Positions 7,593-16,752 of a stretch of DNA of 64,000 nt are shown here, piece after piece. The first letter of the stretch is position 1, and each line of letters starts with the position of its first letter. Source of the stretch: Haloglomus litoreum (GTDB taxonomy: Archaea; Halobacteriota; Halobacteria; Halobacteriales; Haloarculaceae); the NCBI RefSeq assembly GCF_029338515.1, contig NZ_CP119988.1, positions 434,001-498,000 of the forward strand, given 5' to 3'. Both the position numbers and the translations under genes were made by a program. The notes beneath the pieces were generated by a model, which was not told the origin of the DNA, ran no database searches, and was given only the letters and a program-made list of their open reading frames with translations.

Positions 7593-9356
7593 ATGCGACT
7601 GGAGGACTACTGGGGCGTCGGCCCGAAGACGGCCGCCCTGTTGCGCGAGGAACTGGGGGAGCAGCGCGCCATCGAGGCCATCGAGTCGGTCGACTCCCGG
7701 ACGCTGGCGGAGGCGGGGCTCTCGCGCGGCCGGGCGACCCGCATCCTCCGCCGGGCGGCCGGCGGCGAGGGGCTGGACCTGCTCGCGACGCGGGACTCGC
7801 GGGCCGTCTACCGGGACCTCGTCGCGCTCATCGAGGAGTACGCCGTCACCGATGGCGCGGGCGACCGGGTCCGGGTGCTGACGCCGCTCGCGAGCCGCGA
7901 GGCCATCGCGGACCGGCTCGCCGAGACGATGACCGCCGTCGAGTCCTGGCGGGCGCTCGACGAACCGACGCGCGAGGCCGTCCTCGCGGCGTTCGACGAC
8001 CACGATGGCGCCGGCGAGGTCGATGCCGCCGAGACCGCGCTCGCGCTGCTCGACGCGGGCGTCTCCGAGGGCGTGTTCGAACCGCTCGCGGCACTGGACC
8101 GCGACGCGCTGGCCGACGCGACCCGGGCGCTCCGGGCGCTCGGCGAGGGTGCCGACGGGACCGACGGCCGGGTCGCCCGGGGCGCCGACGACGAACTCGA
8201 CTCGCTCCGCGACGCGCTCGGCCGCGCCGAGGACATGCGCGCCGACGCGGAGTCCGTTCTCGAAGCGGTCCGCGAGGAGGCCCGCGACGCCAGCGAGTTC
8301 CGGGGCGCGCTCCGCCGGTACGTCGTCCGCGAGGCCGACGTGGACGACGCCGTCGTCAGCGAGGCGCTCCCCGACGAGGCGACCGCGGCCGACACGTTCG
8401 TCACCGAATCGCTGCGGGCCATCGTCTCGACGCTCCGGGAACGGGTCGACGAGCGCGAGCGCGAGGTCCGCGCGTCCCTCGAAGCCGACCTCGAAGCGGG
8501 CCGCGAGGCCGTCGATGCCGCCGTCGCGGCCGTCGACGACGTGGCCCTGGACGTCTCGCTCGCCCGGTTCGCCGTCGCGTTCGACCTCCGGGAGCCGGAG
8601 CTGACCGAGGGCGAGACGGTGCTCGCGGTCGAGGGTGCCCGCAACCTCGACCTCGAAGCGGCCGACGTCCAGGTCCAGCCCGTCGACTACGGGCTGGGGC
8701 CGCACTCGCTCGACATCGACGCGCCGACCGACGACCGCGTCGCGGTCCTCACCGGCGCGAACTCCGGCGGGAAGACGACGCTGCTGGAGACGCTCGCGGG
8801 CGTCGCGCTGCTGGCGCACATGGGCCTGCCCGTCCCCGCCGAGCGCGCGCAGGTCTCGGTGGTCGACCGCCTCGTCTTCCACCGCCGGCACGCCTCGTTC
8901 AACGCCGGCGTCCTCGAATCGACGCTCCGCTCGGTCGTGCCGCCCGTGACCCAGGAGGGCCGCACGCTGCTGCTCGTCGACGAGTTCGAGGCCATCACGG
9001 AACCCGGGAGCGCCGCGGACCTGCTGCACGGCCTGCTGACGCTCGCCGTGGAGCGTGGGGCGCTGGGCGTCTTCGTCACGCACCTCGCCGAGGACCTCGA
9101 ACCGCTCCCGACACCCGCCCGCACGGACGGCATCTTCGCGGAGGGGCTGACGACGGACCTGGAACTGGAGGTGGACTACCAGCCCCGCTTCGGCACGCTC
9201 GGGCGCTCCACCCCGGAGTTCATCGTCAGCCGGCTGGTGGCCGAAGCGTCGGACCCGGTCGAGCGCCAGGGCTTCGAGACGCTGGCCGCGGCGGTCGGCC
9301 AGCAGGCGGTCCAGCGGACGCTCGCCGATGCGGAGTGGAGTGGGAAATCAGAATAA
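7593..9356 (+). CDS. MutS-family ATPase with N-terminal helix-hairpin-helix (MutS5/MutS2-like)
   Basis: 587 residues from ATG at 7593 (MRLEDYWGVGPKTAALLREE). The N-terminal 60 residues resemble helix-hairpin-helix DNA-binding motifs; the middle is long, acidic and helical (probable coiled-coil arms); the C-terminus is a MutS ATPase with Walker A GANSGGKTTLLETL, Walker B TLLLVDEFEAITEPGS and a following VFVTH. The mismatch-binding domain I and its Phe-X-Glu motif are absent, so this is a MutS2/MutS5-type protein acting on branched DNA or recombination rather than classical mismatch repair. The stop lies in an abrupt AT-rich stretch. Confidence 0.85.
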   Translation: MRLEDYWGVGPKTAALLREELGEQRAIEAIESVDSRTLAEAGLSRGRATRILRRAAGGEGLDLLATRDSRAVYRDLVALIEEYAVTDGAGDRVRVLTPLASREAIADRLAETMTAVESWRALDEPTREAVLAAFDDHDGAGEVDAAETALALLDAGVSEGVFEPLAALDRDALADATRALRALGEGADGTDGRVARGADDELDSLRDALGRAEDMRADAESVLEAVREEARDASEFRGALRRYVVREADVDDAVVSEALPDEATAADTFVTESLRAIVSTLRERVDEREREVRASLEADLEAGREAVDAAVAAVDDVALDVSLARFAVAFDLREPELTEGETVLAVEGARNLDLEAADVQVQPVDYGLGPHSLDIDAPTDDRVAVLTGANSGGKTTLLETLAGVALLAHMGLPVPAERAQVSVVDRLVFHRRHASFNAGVLESTLRSVVPPVTQEGRTLLLVDEFEAITEPGSAADLLHGLLTLAVERGALGVFVTHLAEDLEPLPTPARTDGIFAEGLTTDLELEVDYQPRFGTLGRSTPEFIVSRLVAEASDPVERQGFETLAAAVGQQAVQRTLADAEWSGKSE

Positions 9357-10051
9357 AATAATTGTGTCTGGGATATTTTGTTTATATATTCTATAAATTT
9401 AGAATATTGTATACTTTGCCATAGGTTCGAGTCTTGGAGGAAGCCCCGGCGGGCTCGACTGTCCGAGACCTGCTCGCTCCGGTCGCTGTGCTCCCTCCGC
9501 TCGCACCAGCGAGCTGGCGGCTGCGCTCCTCGGCCTTCGGCCTGCGGTGCTTGCTGGGTCCGGGCCAGGTCGAGCCCGCCGCTCCTTCCATTCCCACCCG
9601 AGCGTTGAGTGTGGAGGCCCACGGTGCCCCTGCCCTTCCCCAGGTCGCACGGGTTCGCGCGCAAGGCGCTCACCACGTGCTTCCGGCCGAGGAGCGGCTG
9701 GTCGGCTGGCTGGTTCCGACACCAGGAAGCGCGCGAGCGCCACCCACGGCGAACCCCGAGGCCCTTGCGGTCCTCGCGAGCGAAGCGAGCGAGGGCTCGG
9801 CAGAGCTTGCTCTGCCGGCGCCGAGGGGGTGAGCCGTTCCCGGCGCTCGCGCGGGGAGGTGTGTGGACACTAGCACTCCGCTGGAACCGCCACGCGCGAA
9901 CGCTCGGTGCCACAAGCCACAGGGCGGGACTGAAAGGGGCCGCTCGCTCGACCCGGTGAGGCGACGGAAGCACCGCAACGAGCGAGCGAAGCGAGCGACG
10001 TGCGGAGCGCAGCGAGCCGCAACCGGTCGAGCGAGCGGGGGCTTTCAACAG

Positions 10052-10157
10052 GACTCCCCCGTCGCAGTCGTCTCATCAGGACTCCCCCGTCGCAGTCGTC
10101 TCATCAGGACTCCCCCGTCGCAGTCGTCTCAACAGGACTCCCCCGTCGCCGTCCCAG
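10052..10157. repeat. Tandem 28-bp direct repeat, about 3.8 units
   Basis: Units start at 10052, 10080, 10108 and 10136 with GACTCCCCCGTCGC. The first two are identical, the third has one change, and the fourth is degenerate and truncated. There are no spacers between the units. It lies about 140 bp upstream of the DUF7123-like gene. Confidence 0.9.
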
Positions 10158-10232
10158 AAAGAACGTACGGGGCCTTTCGACGGACTCCTCCGGTTTCGCC
10201 GCCGAACCGGATGACCCCACGACGGCGCCGGT

Positions 10233-10252
10233 ACTCAAATGACTCTTTGAGT
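10233..10252 (+). promoter_or_regulatory. Dyad upstream of DUF7123-like gene
   Basis: ACTCAAA-TGACTC-TTTGAGT, a perfect 7-bp inverted repeat, lies 44 bp before the ATG at 10296, with an AT-rich CAAATAGG between. Placement fits an operator at a promoter; this is inference. Confidence 0.4.
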
Positions 10253-10295
10253 TTACAGAAGGCCGTTCAAATAGGCGTTCCATGGTACGACCACG

Positions 10296-10580
10296 ATGAG
10301 CGTACACGCAAGCGCAGAACCCGAGCAGGAAGCAGGGACGTGCTCCGACGCCGAGCAGCTGGAACGCTACCTCCGCGACCGGGCCGCCGACGGCGAGTTC
10401 TACTGCAAGAGCAAGTTCATCGCCGACGACGTGGGCATGTCGGCCTCGCAGATCGGGAACCTGATGCCCGACCTCGACGAGAACGCCGAGGGCCTCGTCG
10501 TCGAGCGCTGGGCGTACACGAACGCGACGACCTGGCGGGTCGCGCTGGCGGAGGCCTCGGCCCCGAGCGCGAGCGATTGA
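10296..10580 (+). CDS. DUF7123-type haloarchaeal protein
   Basis: 94 residues. The conserved block FYCKSKFIADDVGMSASQIG and the ending ATTWRVALAE match a small haloarchaeal family (DUF7123) whose fold resembles a winged helix. The N-terminal 25 residues are acidic and variable. ATG at 10296 follows a promoter-like region with a dyad. It probably acts in DNA binding or regulation; no direct evidence of a target. Confidence 0.7.
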   Translation: MSVHASAEPEQEAGTCSDAEQLERYLRDRAADGEFYCKSKFIADDVGMSASQIGNLMPDLDENAEGLVVERWAYTNATTWRVALAEASAPSASD

Positions 10581-10659
10581 CCGGTCTGCTCGACCGGTTC
10601 CGACAGCTCCGCCTGCACGACCGGCCCCGACAAGTGGTCCCCCTCCGTAGGTCGCCGCG

Positions 10660-11541
10660 ATGAGCGACGACGCCGACCCGGCGGCTGCCGCCGGGGCCGA
10701 CACCCCGCTCCCGTTCGAGGTCGCCGCGTTCTACGACGCGTACGGCGAGCGCGAGTGGGAGCGACTCGACCGGGACTTCCACCACCGCCTGGAGTGGGAG
10801 GCGACCACGGCGTACCTCGACGAGCACCTCCCCGCCGAGGGGCACGTCCTCGACGTGGGGGGCGGCGCGGGCCGGTACGCGGTGTGGCTGGCCGAGCGTG
10901 GCCTCGACGTGACGCTCGTGGAGCTGAGTGCCGAGCAGGCACGACTCGCCCGCGAGAAGAGCCGCGACCACGGCGTCGCCGACCGGGTGACCGTCACGCG
11001 CGGTGACGCGCGAGCGCTCCCGGCTTCGGCCGGCGCGGCCGACGCGGTCTGCTGTCTCGGGGGCCCGCTCTCGCACGTGCTCGACGCGGACGGGCGGGTG
11101 GATGCTGCCCGCGAACTCCGGCGGGTGGCGGCCGACGGCGCGCCCGTCCTCGTCTCCGTCATGGGGCTGCTCGCCAGCCTCACGCGCATCATGCGCCACA
11201 GCGGCCTCGTGCCCGACGAACACGACGAGACCGAGCTCCTCCCGGCGCTCGCCCGGACCGGCGACTACGACGCCGCCCTGCTGGAGCGGTTCGACCGCGA
11301 GCCGACGGCCCAGCCGATGCACCTGTTCCGGGTCGACGAGTTCGAGGCGCTCCTCGAGGCGGCCGGCCTCGTGGTCGAGACGCTCGCCGCGCTGGAGGGG
11401 CCCTTCTCCCAGCGCCGTGAGGACCTGGACGCCCTGACCGAGGCCCACTGCGAGGCCATCCGGGAGACGCTGGCCGAACTCCGCGAGGACCGTCACGTCG
11501 TCGACCACTCGGCGCACATGCTGGCGGTCTGCCGGGCCTGA
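10660..11541 (+). CDS. Class I SAM-dependent methyltransferase
   Basis: 293 residues. SAM-binding motif I is VLDVGGGAGRYAVWLAERG, followed by the acidic end of strand 2 (VTLVELS) and motif IV around AVCCLGGPLSHV. The fold is that of small-molecule methyltransferases of the UbiE/Methyltransf_11 type. The substrate cannot be read from sequence. It starts at ATG 10660, 80 bp after the DUF7123-like gene on the same strand. Confidence 0.85.
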   Translation: MSDDADPAAAAGADTPLPFEVAAFYDAYGEREWERLDRDFHHRLEWEATTAYLDEHLPAEGHVLDVGGGAGRYAVWLAERGLDVTLVELSAEQARLAREKSRDHGVADRVTVTRGDARALPASAGAADAVCCLGGPLSHVLDADGRVDAARELRRVAADGAPVLVSVMGLLASLTRIMRHSGLVPDEHDETELLPALARTGDYDAALLERFDREPTAQPMHLFRVDEFEALLEAAGLVVETLAALEGPFSQRREDLDALTEAHCEAIRETLAELREDRHVVDHSAHMLAVCRA

Positions 11542-11557
11542 CGAGCCCGGAATCGAG

Positions 11558-11610
11558 CCGCTCCGCCTACTGCCGGAGCCAGTTCCGCTCCGCCTACTGC
11601 CGGAGCCAGT
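11558..11610. repeat. Direct duplication of 26 bp at the 3' end of the alpha/beta hydrolase gene
   Basis: Two identical 26-bp copies (11558-11583 and 11585-11610), separated by one base, begin CCGCTCCGCCTACTGCCGG. The upstream copy encodes the last hydrolase residues and stop; the second repeats them beyond the stop. Probably a simple slippage duplication. Confidence 0.8.
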
Positions 11611-12550
11611 CGATGATGGCGGGTTCGTTCTCCTCGACGACGGAGATGTGGCCGTACTCGGGGTAGAAGTGCGCCTCCGCCGTGGGGACGTGCCGTTCGA
11701 GGTACCGCCCGGCCGAGACGGGGACCAGCCGGTCCTGCCGGCCGTACCAGAGCCCGACGGGCACGTCGATGGTCCCGAGGTCGAACTCCCAGTCCGAGGC
11801 GTACAGCTGGAGGTCGGTCACGAGGTGCTCGTTGCCGTGGCCCTGCCGCGCGGCCACGGCGGTCGCGACGAGGAGCTTGCCCACGTCGCCGCGCCAGTAG
11901 TCCGCGTCGTAGTCCGCCGCGCCCGCCGCGCGGCGCTCCAGCAGCTTCTCGGGTGCGTACCGGGCGCCGAGTTCCTCGACGCGAAGGTACCGCCGGATGA
12001 GCCCGGGCGCGTACTTCGCGACGGTGAACGGGCCCCTCGCCGCCGGCGAGACGGCCTGCATCGGCCCGACACCGCAGCCAACCGCCACGCGGGGCGTCCG
12101 CTCGGGCGTCTCCGACGCGCACGCCAGCGCGTACGGCCCGCCGCCGGAGATGCCGAGCACGGGCGCCGACTCGACGCCGAGGTGGTCCATGAGCGCGGTC
12201 ACGTCCGCGGGCCAGTCCGTCAGCGTCCGGCCGGGGTCCGGGTCCGAGACACCGAAGCCGGGGCGCTCGGGCGCGACGATGCGGAGCCCGCGCTCCGTGC
12301 CGATCTCGTCGAACGCGGCCGCGAACGTCCGGCAGTTGGGCCAGCCGTGGAAGAGGAGCGCGGGCTCGCCGTCCGGGTCGCCGGCCTCCGCGTAGCCCAG
12401 GTCGCGCCCGTCGGGCAGTTCGACCGTCTGCGGGCTCTCGAAGAGGTCGCGACCGACCGCCAGCGGGCCCTCGGTCGCGTCGTCGAAGAAGGGCGGCACG
12501 GCGTCGCGCCCCTCGCGGAAGCGCCGCACCGTCTCGGTGAGTCCTGTCAC
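11594..12550 (-). CDS. Alpha/beta hydrolase
   Basis: 318 residues from a GTG start. The oxyanion region LLFHGWPNCRTF and the nucleophile elbow GISGGGPYALA (Ser in G-X-S-X-G) identify the alpha/beta-hydrolase fold; the histidine is probably in EYGHISVVEE near the end. Cytoplasmic, no signal peptide. The substrate is unknown; similar proteins are annotated as proline iminopeptidase or haloalkane dehalogenase-like. Convergent with the methyltransferase gene. Confidence 0.85.
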   Translation of the reverse strand: MTGLTETVRRFREGRDAVPPFFDDATEGPLAVGRDLFESPQTVELPDGRDLGYAEAGDPDGEPALLFHGWPNCRTFAAAFDEIGTERGLRIVAPERPGFGVSDPDPGRTLTDWPADVTALMDHLGVESAPVLGISGGGPYALACASETPERTPRVAVGCGVGPMQAVSPAARGPFTVAKYAPGLIRRYLRVEELGARYAPEKLLERRAAGAADYDADYWRGDVGKLLVATAVAARQGHGNEHLVTDLQLYASDWEFDLGTIDVPVGLWYGRQDRLVPVSAGRYLERHVPTAEAHFYPEYGHISVVEENEPAIIDWLRQ

Positions 12551-12626
12551 GACTCCGGTGTCGCCGGGCGGGGACGTAACGCTTTCTGGCCGACGTGGCC
12601 GTGTTCCGCCCTCCCCGCCCGGCCCC

Positions 12627-13862
12627 TCACTTCGGGTCGAGCGGGTCCCGGAGCCGCCAGCTGTCGGCCGTCGGGTCCAGGTTCGACGGCTCGGCGCCGC
12701 GCTCGGCCAGCAGCCCCGCGTGGTACAGCATCGCCTTCAGCTGGAAGACGGTCGGCGAGTGGTAGACGGCGCCGTCGCGCAGCGCCGCCTCGCGCAGCTC
12801 GCCGTCGGCCGTCAGGACGCGCTCGCGGGCGTCGTCGGTGCCGCGGACGAACAGCTCGACGGTGAACGAGGGGTGGTGCCGGTGGAGCGTCGTGACGAGG
12901 TCGACCAGCGACGGGTCGCGCTCGCCGTCCTCGGCCATCGTCTGTAACTCCGCCACCAGCAGCTCCGTCGCTGGGTAGTCGTAGACGACGCGCCGGGCGA
13001 GCTGGCCCCACGCCGGGTCCAGGTCGCAGAAGCGCCGTCCGGAGCCCTGCCAGCCCGCGAACCGCGCCAGCGCGGCGTCCATCGACCCCTCGTGTCGGAC
13101 GGCGAACCGGACCACCTCGCGGCCCAGCCCCGTCAGCCGCGGCCCGGCCGGTCGCTCCTCGACCAGCCCGAGGAAGGCCGCCCCGCGCCGAGCGTCGGCC
13201 ACGGCGCCGACGACGTGTTCGTCGACCAGCGCCGCGGTGTCGCCGGCCGCGTGGAGCGCGACCGCGTAGCCGAGGTAGTTCTTCGGGTGGTTGAGCCCGA
13301 ACGAGCGGTCCGTGACTCCCTGCGCGCTCGCCTGGAACCGGATGGCGCCGACCTCCGTGGTCGTCCGGTTCCCGACGACGCGGGCGGGTTCCAGTGGCTC
13401 GACCGCACCCGCCGCATCGACCGCGAGGACGCCCACGTTGAGGTCGCGCGCCAGCGTCCGGTTCGTGTTCGTCACAGCCTCGGCGGGCGCGGCCACGAAC
13501 GCGACGTTCGCCTCGCCCAGCCGGTCGTGGGCCTGGACGACGCCGCGCTCGACGTCGACGGTCCCGCCGGCGTACCCCTTCGCCTCCACGGCGACGAGCG
13601 GCGGGTCGCCGAACCGGTCGACCGACAGCAGGTCGTTCTCCAGCGCCCGGACGCCGACGAGGTCGGGGTAGCCCGAGCCGACCTGCACGTGGTTGAAGGG
13701 CGCGAGCGCCTCGCGCACCTCGGTCGGCACCGGCTCGTCGTCCAGCCACCGGTCGGTCGCGAACTGCGTGTCCGCCACCGCGTAGCCCGCCTCGCCGTCG
13801 TCGGGGAACAGCCGCCGCTTCGTGTGCGCCAGCACCTGGGGTTCGGGGAGCGCGCTCGACAC
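12627..13862 (-). CDS. Hypothetical protein with nuclease-like N-terminus
   Basis: 411 residues from a GTG start. The N-terminal region contains HVQVGSGYPDLVGVRALEND then PPLVAVEAKGYAGGT, a pattern (aspartate, then E-X-K) like PD-(D/E)XK nucleases. The remainder is helical, with FGLNHPKNYLGYAVALHAAG in the middle, and is not recognised. No membrane segment. A DNA-related role is possible but unproven. Confidence 0.6.
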   Translation of the reverse strand: MSSALPEPQVLAHTKRRLFPDDGEAGYAVADTQFATDRWLDDEPVPTEVREALAPFNHVQVGSGYPDLVGVRALENDLLSVDRFGDPPLVAVEAKGYAGGTVDVERGVVQAHDRLGEANVAFVAAPAEAVTNTNRTLARDLNVGVLAVDAAGAVEPLEPARVVGNRTTTEVGAIRFQASAQGVTDRSFGLNHPKNYLGYAVALHAAGDTAALVDEHVVGAVADARRGAAFLGLVEERPAGPRLTGLGREVVRFAVRHEGSMDAALARFAGWQGSGRRFCDLDPAWGQLARRVVYDYPATELLVAELQTMAEDGERDPSLVDLVTTLHRHHPSFTVELFVRGTDDARERVLTADGELREAALRDGAVYHSPTVFQLKAMLYHAGLLAERGAEPSNLDPTADSWRLRDPLDPK

Positions 13863-13962
13863 GAGCTGGTCGTCTCGGGCGAGCGGTATGGCTGTTGTGC
13901 CGGCGACGACCTCGGCACCACGTCGGCGGCGGGCCTAACTCCCCCCGACCCGAATCCCCCGC

Positions 13963-14958
13963 ATGGTCAGCGACACGCCGGGCATCCACCACGTCACGTC
14001 GATGGTGGGTGACGCCCAGGCGAACCTCGACTTCCACGCCGGCGTCCTCGGGTTGCGGCTCGTCAAGCGGACCGTCAACCACGAGGACGTCCTCCGGTAC
14101 CACCTCTACTACGGCAACGGGAGCGGCGACCTGGGAACCGTCTACACCTGCTTCCCGTACCCCGAGCAGCCGCCGGGTCGCCGCGGCGTCCCGCAGTGGA
14201 GCGCCGTCGCGTTCGCCGTCCCGCCGGGGTCGCTCGATTTCTGGGCCGACCGACTCGCCGACCACTCGGTCGAGGCCGAGCGCCGCGAGCGGTTCGGCGA
14301 CGAGTCACTGCTCCGGTTCGAGGACCCCGACGGCACCCGCCTCGAACTCGTTGCGGCCGACTCGCCCGTCGAACCGTGGCGCGAGGGGCCCGTCCCCGAG
14401 GCGGTGGCCATCCGTGGCATCCACGGCGTCACGGCGCTGCCGGCCGACCCGTTCCAGACCGCGAGCGTCCTCGAGACGCTCGGACTCGAACGCGTCGGGC
14501 AGGACGGCAACCGCGTGCGCTACCGTGCGGGCGGCGACCACGGGACGACGCTTGACCTGCTCGACCGCGGCGCCCGGGCGGCCGGCGACGACGGAGGCAC
14601 CGACGGCAACGCGGCGGCCGCCGTCTCCGGCTTCGGCCGCGAGGGCCCCGGCACCATCCACCACGTCGCCGTCCGGGTCCCCGACGACGACCTCATGGAC
14701 TGGCACGACCTGTTCCGCGAGCGCGGCGTGCAGGTCTCGCGGGTCCGGGACCGCCACTACTACCGCTCGGTGTACGTCCGTCCCGGGGGCGGCGTCCTGG
14801 TCGAGCTGGCCTCGGAGAAGCCGGGCTTCACCGTCGACGAGGACGTCGACGCGCTCGGGTCGTCGCTCGTCCTGCCGCCGTGGGCCGAGGACGACCGCGA
14901 GATGATCGAGGGGCAACTGCCGTCGGTCGAGGTGCCCACGGCCGACGACTGGCGATGA
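13963..14958 (+). CDS. VOC-family ring-cleaving dioxygenase-like protein
   Basis: 331 residues with two vicinal-oxygen-chelate repeats, one starting GIHHVTSMVGDAQANLDFHA and one near GTIHHVAVRVPDDDLMDWHD. Metal ligands expected are the histidines in GIHHVT and IHHVAV plus a C-terminal glutamate near VLVELAS. Homologues are annotated as glyoxalase or extradiol dioxygenase. The next gene, a hydrolase, overlaps it by 4 bp (ATGA), suggesting a two-step operon, as seen for linE/mhqO-type pairs with a mhqD-like esterase. Confidence 0.85.
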   Translation: MVSDTPGIHHVTSMVGDAQANLDFHAGVLGLRLVKRTVNHEDVLRYHLYYGNGSGDLGTVYTCFPYPEQPPGRRGVPQWSAVAFAVPPGSLDFWADRLADHSVEAERRERFGDESLLRFEDPDGTRLELVAADSPVEPWREGPVPEAVAIRGIHGVTALPADPFQTASVLETLGLERVGQDGNRVRYRAGGDHGTTLDLLDRGARAAGDDGGTDGNAAAAVSGFGREGPGTIHHVAVRVPDDDLMDWHDLFRERGVQVSRVRDRHYYRSVYVRPGGGVLVELASEKPGFTVDEDVDALGSSLVLPPWAEDDREMIEGQLPSVEVPTADDWR

Positions 14959-15662
14959 GCGGGGCCAGCGACGGCGAGCGTGCCGGTCCCCTCGCCGGCG
15001 TCGCGGGGCCCCACGGCGGTCGCCGGGTCGTGGCCGCGGGGGCGCCACGCGGCGCGGCCGAGGCCGCCGTCGTCGCGCTCCACGGTCGCGGCGCGACCGC
15101 ACAGGGGATCGTCAACCTCCTCGAACCCGTCCACCGCCACGGGGTCGCGTTCCTCGCGCCCGACGCCGAGCGGAGTCGCTGGCTCCCGCACGCGGCCGAC
15201 GCGCCGCGCGAGCGCAACGAGCCGCATCTCTCCTCGGCGCTCGCGGTCGTCGACGCCGTCGTGGCCGACGCGGTCGACCGGCTCGGCCTCGACCGCGAGC
15301 GCGTGGTCCTGCTCGGGTTCTCGCAGGGGGCCGGCATCGCCGCCGAGTACGCCGCGCGGACCCCCGGTCCCTCGCCGGTGGTCGTCCTGAGCGGGTCGCT
15401 GCTGGGGCCCGAGGTCGACCCGGGGCGCTATCTGGACGCCGATGGCGACGGGGACGCCCCGATGGCGGGCGCACCCGTCCTCCTCACCGTCGGTGCCGAG
15501 GACCCCCACGTTCCGGTCGCGCGGGTCCGGGCGACCGGCGACGTCTTCCGGGCGCTGGGCGCGGACGTGACCGAGCGCGTCCACGACGGCGTCGGCCACG
15601 AGGTGACCGACGACGCGTTCGCGTGGGTGGACGCGCTGCTGGCGCGGCTGGTCGGGGAGTGA
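14955..15662 (+). CDS. Phospholipase/carboxylesterase-family hydrolase
   Basis: 235 residues from the ATG overlapping the dioxygenase stop. Nucleophile motif is LLGFSQGAGIAAEYA (G-F-S-Q-G), and the end DGVGHEVTDDAF contains the likely catalytic histidine. YpfH/MhqD-type esterases of this size remove acyl groups from small molecules and often pair with a VOC dioxygenase in hydroquinone or aromatic detoxification. Cytoplasmic. Confidence 0.85.
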   Translation: MSGASDGERAGPLAGVAGPHGGRRVVAAGAPRGAAEAAVVALHGRGATAQGIVNLLEPVHRHGVAFLAPDAERSRWLPHAADAPRERNEPHLSSALAVVDAVVADAVDRLGLDRERVVLLGFSQGAGIAAEYAARTPGPSPVVVLSGSLLGPEVDPGRYLDADGDGDAPMAGAPVLLTVGAEDPHVPVARVRATGDVFRALGADVTERVHDGVGHEVTDDAFAWVDALLARLVGE

Positions 15663-15774
15663 CCGCCCGGCGCCCGGTCGTGGTCCTCGCTGGTCGACTC
15701 CGGGTCGTCCGTGCCGTGTCCACGCGTCCCGGGTCGACACCAGACCTATGCCGGGGTGTTCCGCACGACACGCC

Positions 15775-16692
15775 ATGAGCCATTCCGACGACCGGACGGC
15801 GACGGAGGCGTTCGAGACGCTGGCCGACGCCACCCGGCTCGACATCCTCCGGGAGCTGGGGCGGGCCGAACCCCACGGCGCGCCGACCGCGCTGTCGTTC
15901 TCGGAACTCCGTGCGCGGGTCGGGGTCCGGGACAGCAGCCGCTTCAACTACCACCTCCAGAAGCTGGGCGATACCTTCGTCGGCCAGTTCGACGAGGGCG
16001 ACGAGAAGGACGGCTACTTCCTCACGTACGCCGGCTACACCGTCTACCGATTGCTCGTCCGCGGCGTCTTCGCGGGGAGCCCGGCCGTCGACGCGCGGAC
16101 CGACGACTGGACCTGCCCGGAGTGTGGGTCGGCGCTGGCGGTGTCGAGCCGCGGTGACGGCGTGGCCGACGTGGACTGTCCGGCGTGCGGGACGGACTAC
16201 CTCCACTACGAGTTCCCGCCCCACGGCGCCGCCGAGCGGTCCGACGACGCCGACGACCTGCTGCTGGCGGTCGACGCGTGGGCGCGGAGCCAGCTCCTCC
16301 TGTTCGACCGGGGCGTCTGCCCGTGGTGCGGGGGGCGCGTCGATTCCCGGCTCACCACCGACCCGCACACGCTCCCGCACGATGTCGACGAGGACGCGCC
16401 CGCGTTCGTCCGGTACGTCTGCGGGGGGTGTGGCGGCGGGCCATCCGTCGAGGTGGACTACACGGTGCTGGACCACCCGGCGCTCGTCGCCTTCTGCCAC
16501 GACCACGGCATCGACAGCCGGGGGACACCCATCTGGCACCTCGTCGAACGGCTCGACGTGGCCATCGAGGTGGGGGGCGACGACCCCGACGGCCCGGTCG
16601 CGGTCGTGTCGATGGCCGAGGGCGGAGAGTCACTCCGCCTGCGGATCGACGCCGACGGGACGGTCACGGACACCGGGCGCAGTTCCGTCTGA
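15775..16692 (+). CDS. HTH regulator of the DUF7351 (ArsR-like + zinc domain) family
   Basis: 305 residues from ATG at 15775 (MSHSDDRTATEAFETLADAT). The N-terminal 100 residues are an ArsR-like winged helix (ADATRLDILRELG, then FSELRARVGVRDSSRFNYHL). The rest is a cysteine-rich module with CPECG, CPACG, CPWCGG and CGGCGGG pairs that should bind zinc. Two more members of this family lie at 23429-24361 and 37914-38801. The regulated genes are unknown. Confidence 0.85.
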   Translation: MSHSDDRTATEAFETLADATRLDILRELGRAEPHGAPTALSFSELRARVGVRDSSRFNYHLQKLGDTFVGQFDEGDEKDGYFLTYAGYTVYRLLVRGVFAGSPAVDARTDDWTCPECGSALAVSSRGDGVADVDCPACGTDYLHYEFPPHGAAERSDDADDLLLAVDAWARSQLLLFDRGVCPWCGGRVDSRLTTDPHTLPHDVDEDAPAFVRYVCGGCGGGPSVEVDYTVLDHPALVAFCHDHGIDSRGTPIWHLVERLDVAIEVGGDDPDGPVAVVSMAEGGESLRLRIDADGTVTDTGRSSV

Positions 16693-16752
16693 GCGCGGTT
16701 CCGGGTGCTGATGCGGTTCCGGGCCGTGGTCGCGAGCGCCGCCTCGGCGGGC

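Larger units (their letters stand above)
9357..10295. other. Non-coding, low-complexity interval
   Basis: No convincing gene in 939 bp. It begins with about 65 bp of AT-rich sequence, abrupt for this 70% GC neighbourhood. It continues with many copies of GAGCGA/GCGAGCGAAGCGAGC words, a 9-bp perfect hairpin (CGGCAGAGC-TT-GCTCTGCCG at 9798-9817) and a block of tandem 28-bp repeats. Long frames across it are arginine/serine-rich and overlap each other on both strands, as expected of biased composition. Confidence 0.6.

Noticed and set aside
9424-9440. tRNA T-loop-like GGTTCGAGTC
   Set aside because: No acceptor, D or anticodon arms can be built; the sequence before it is AT-rich and the T-stem pairs poorly.
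10052-10157. CRISPR-like direct repeats of 28 bp
   Set aside because: Units touch each other with no spacers, and no cas gene is nearby. A plain tandem repeat fits.
9176-10663. Long frames on both strands across 9.2-10.7 kb
   Set aside because: Arginine/serine-rich with no domain, overlapping each other and real genes, as expected of GC-rich low-complexity DNA.
11594-12865. Long frames antisense to the alpha/beta hydrolase and neighbours
   Set aside because: Shadows of the real gene; basic composition and no family features.
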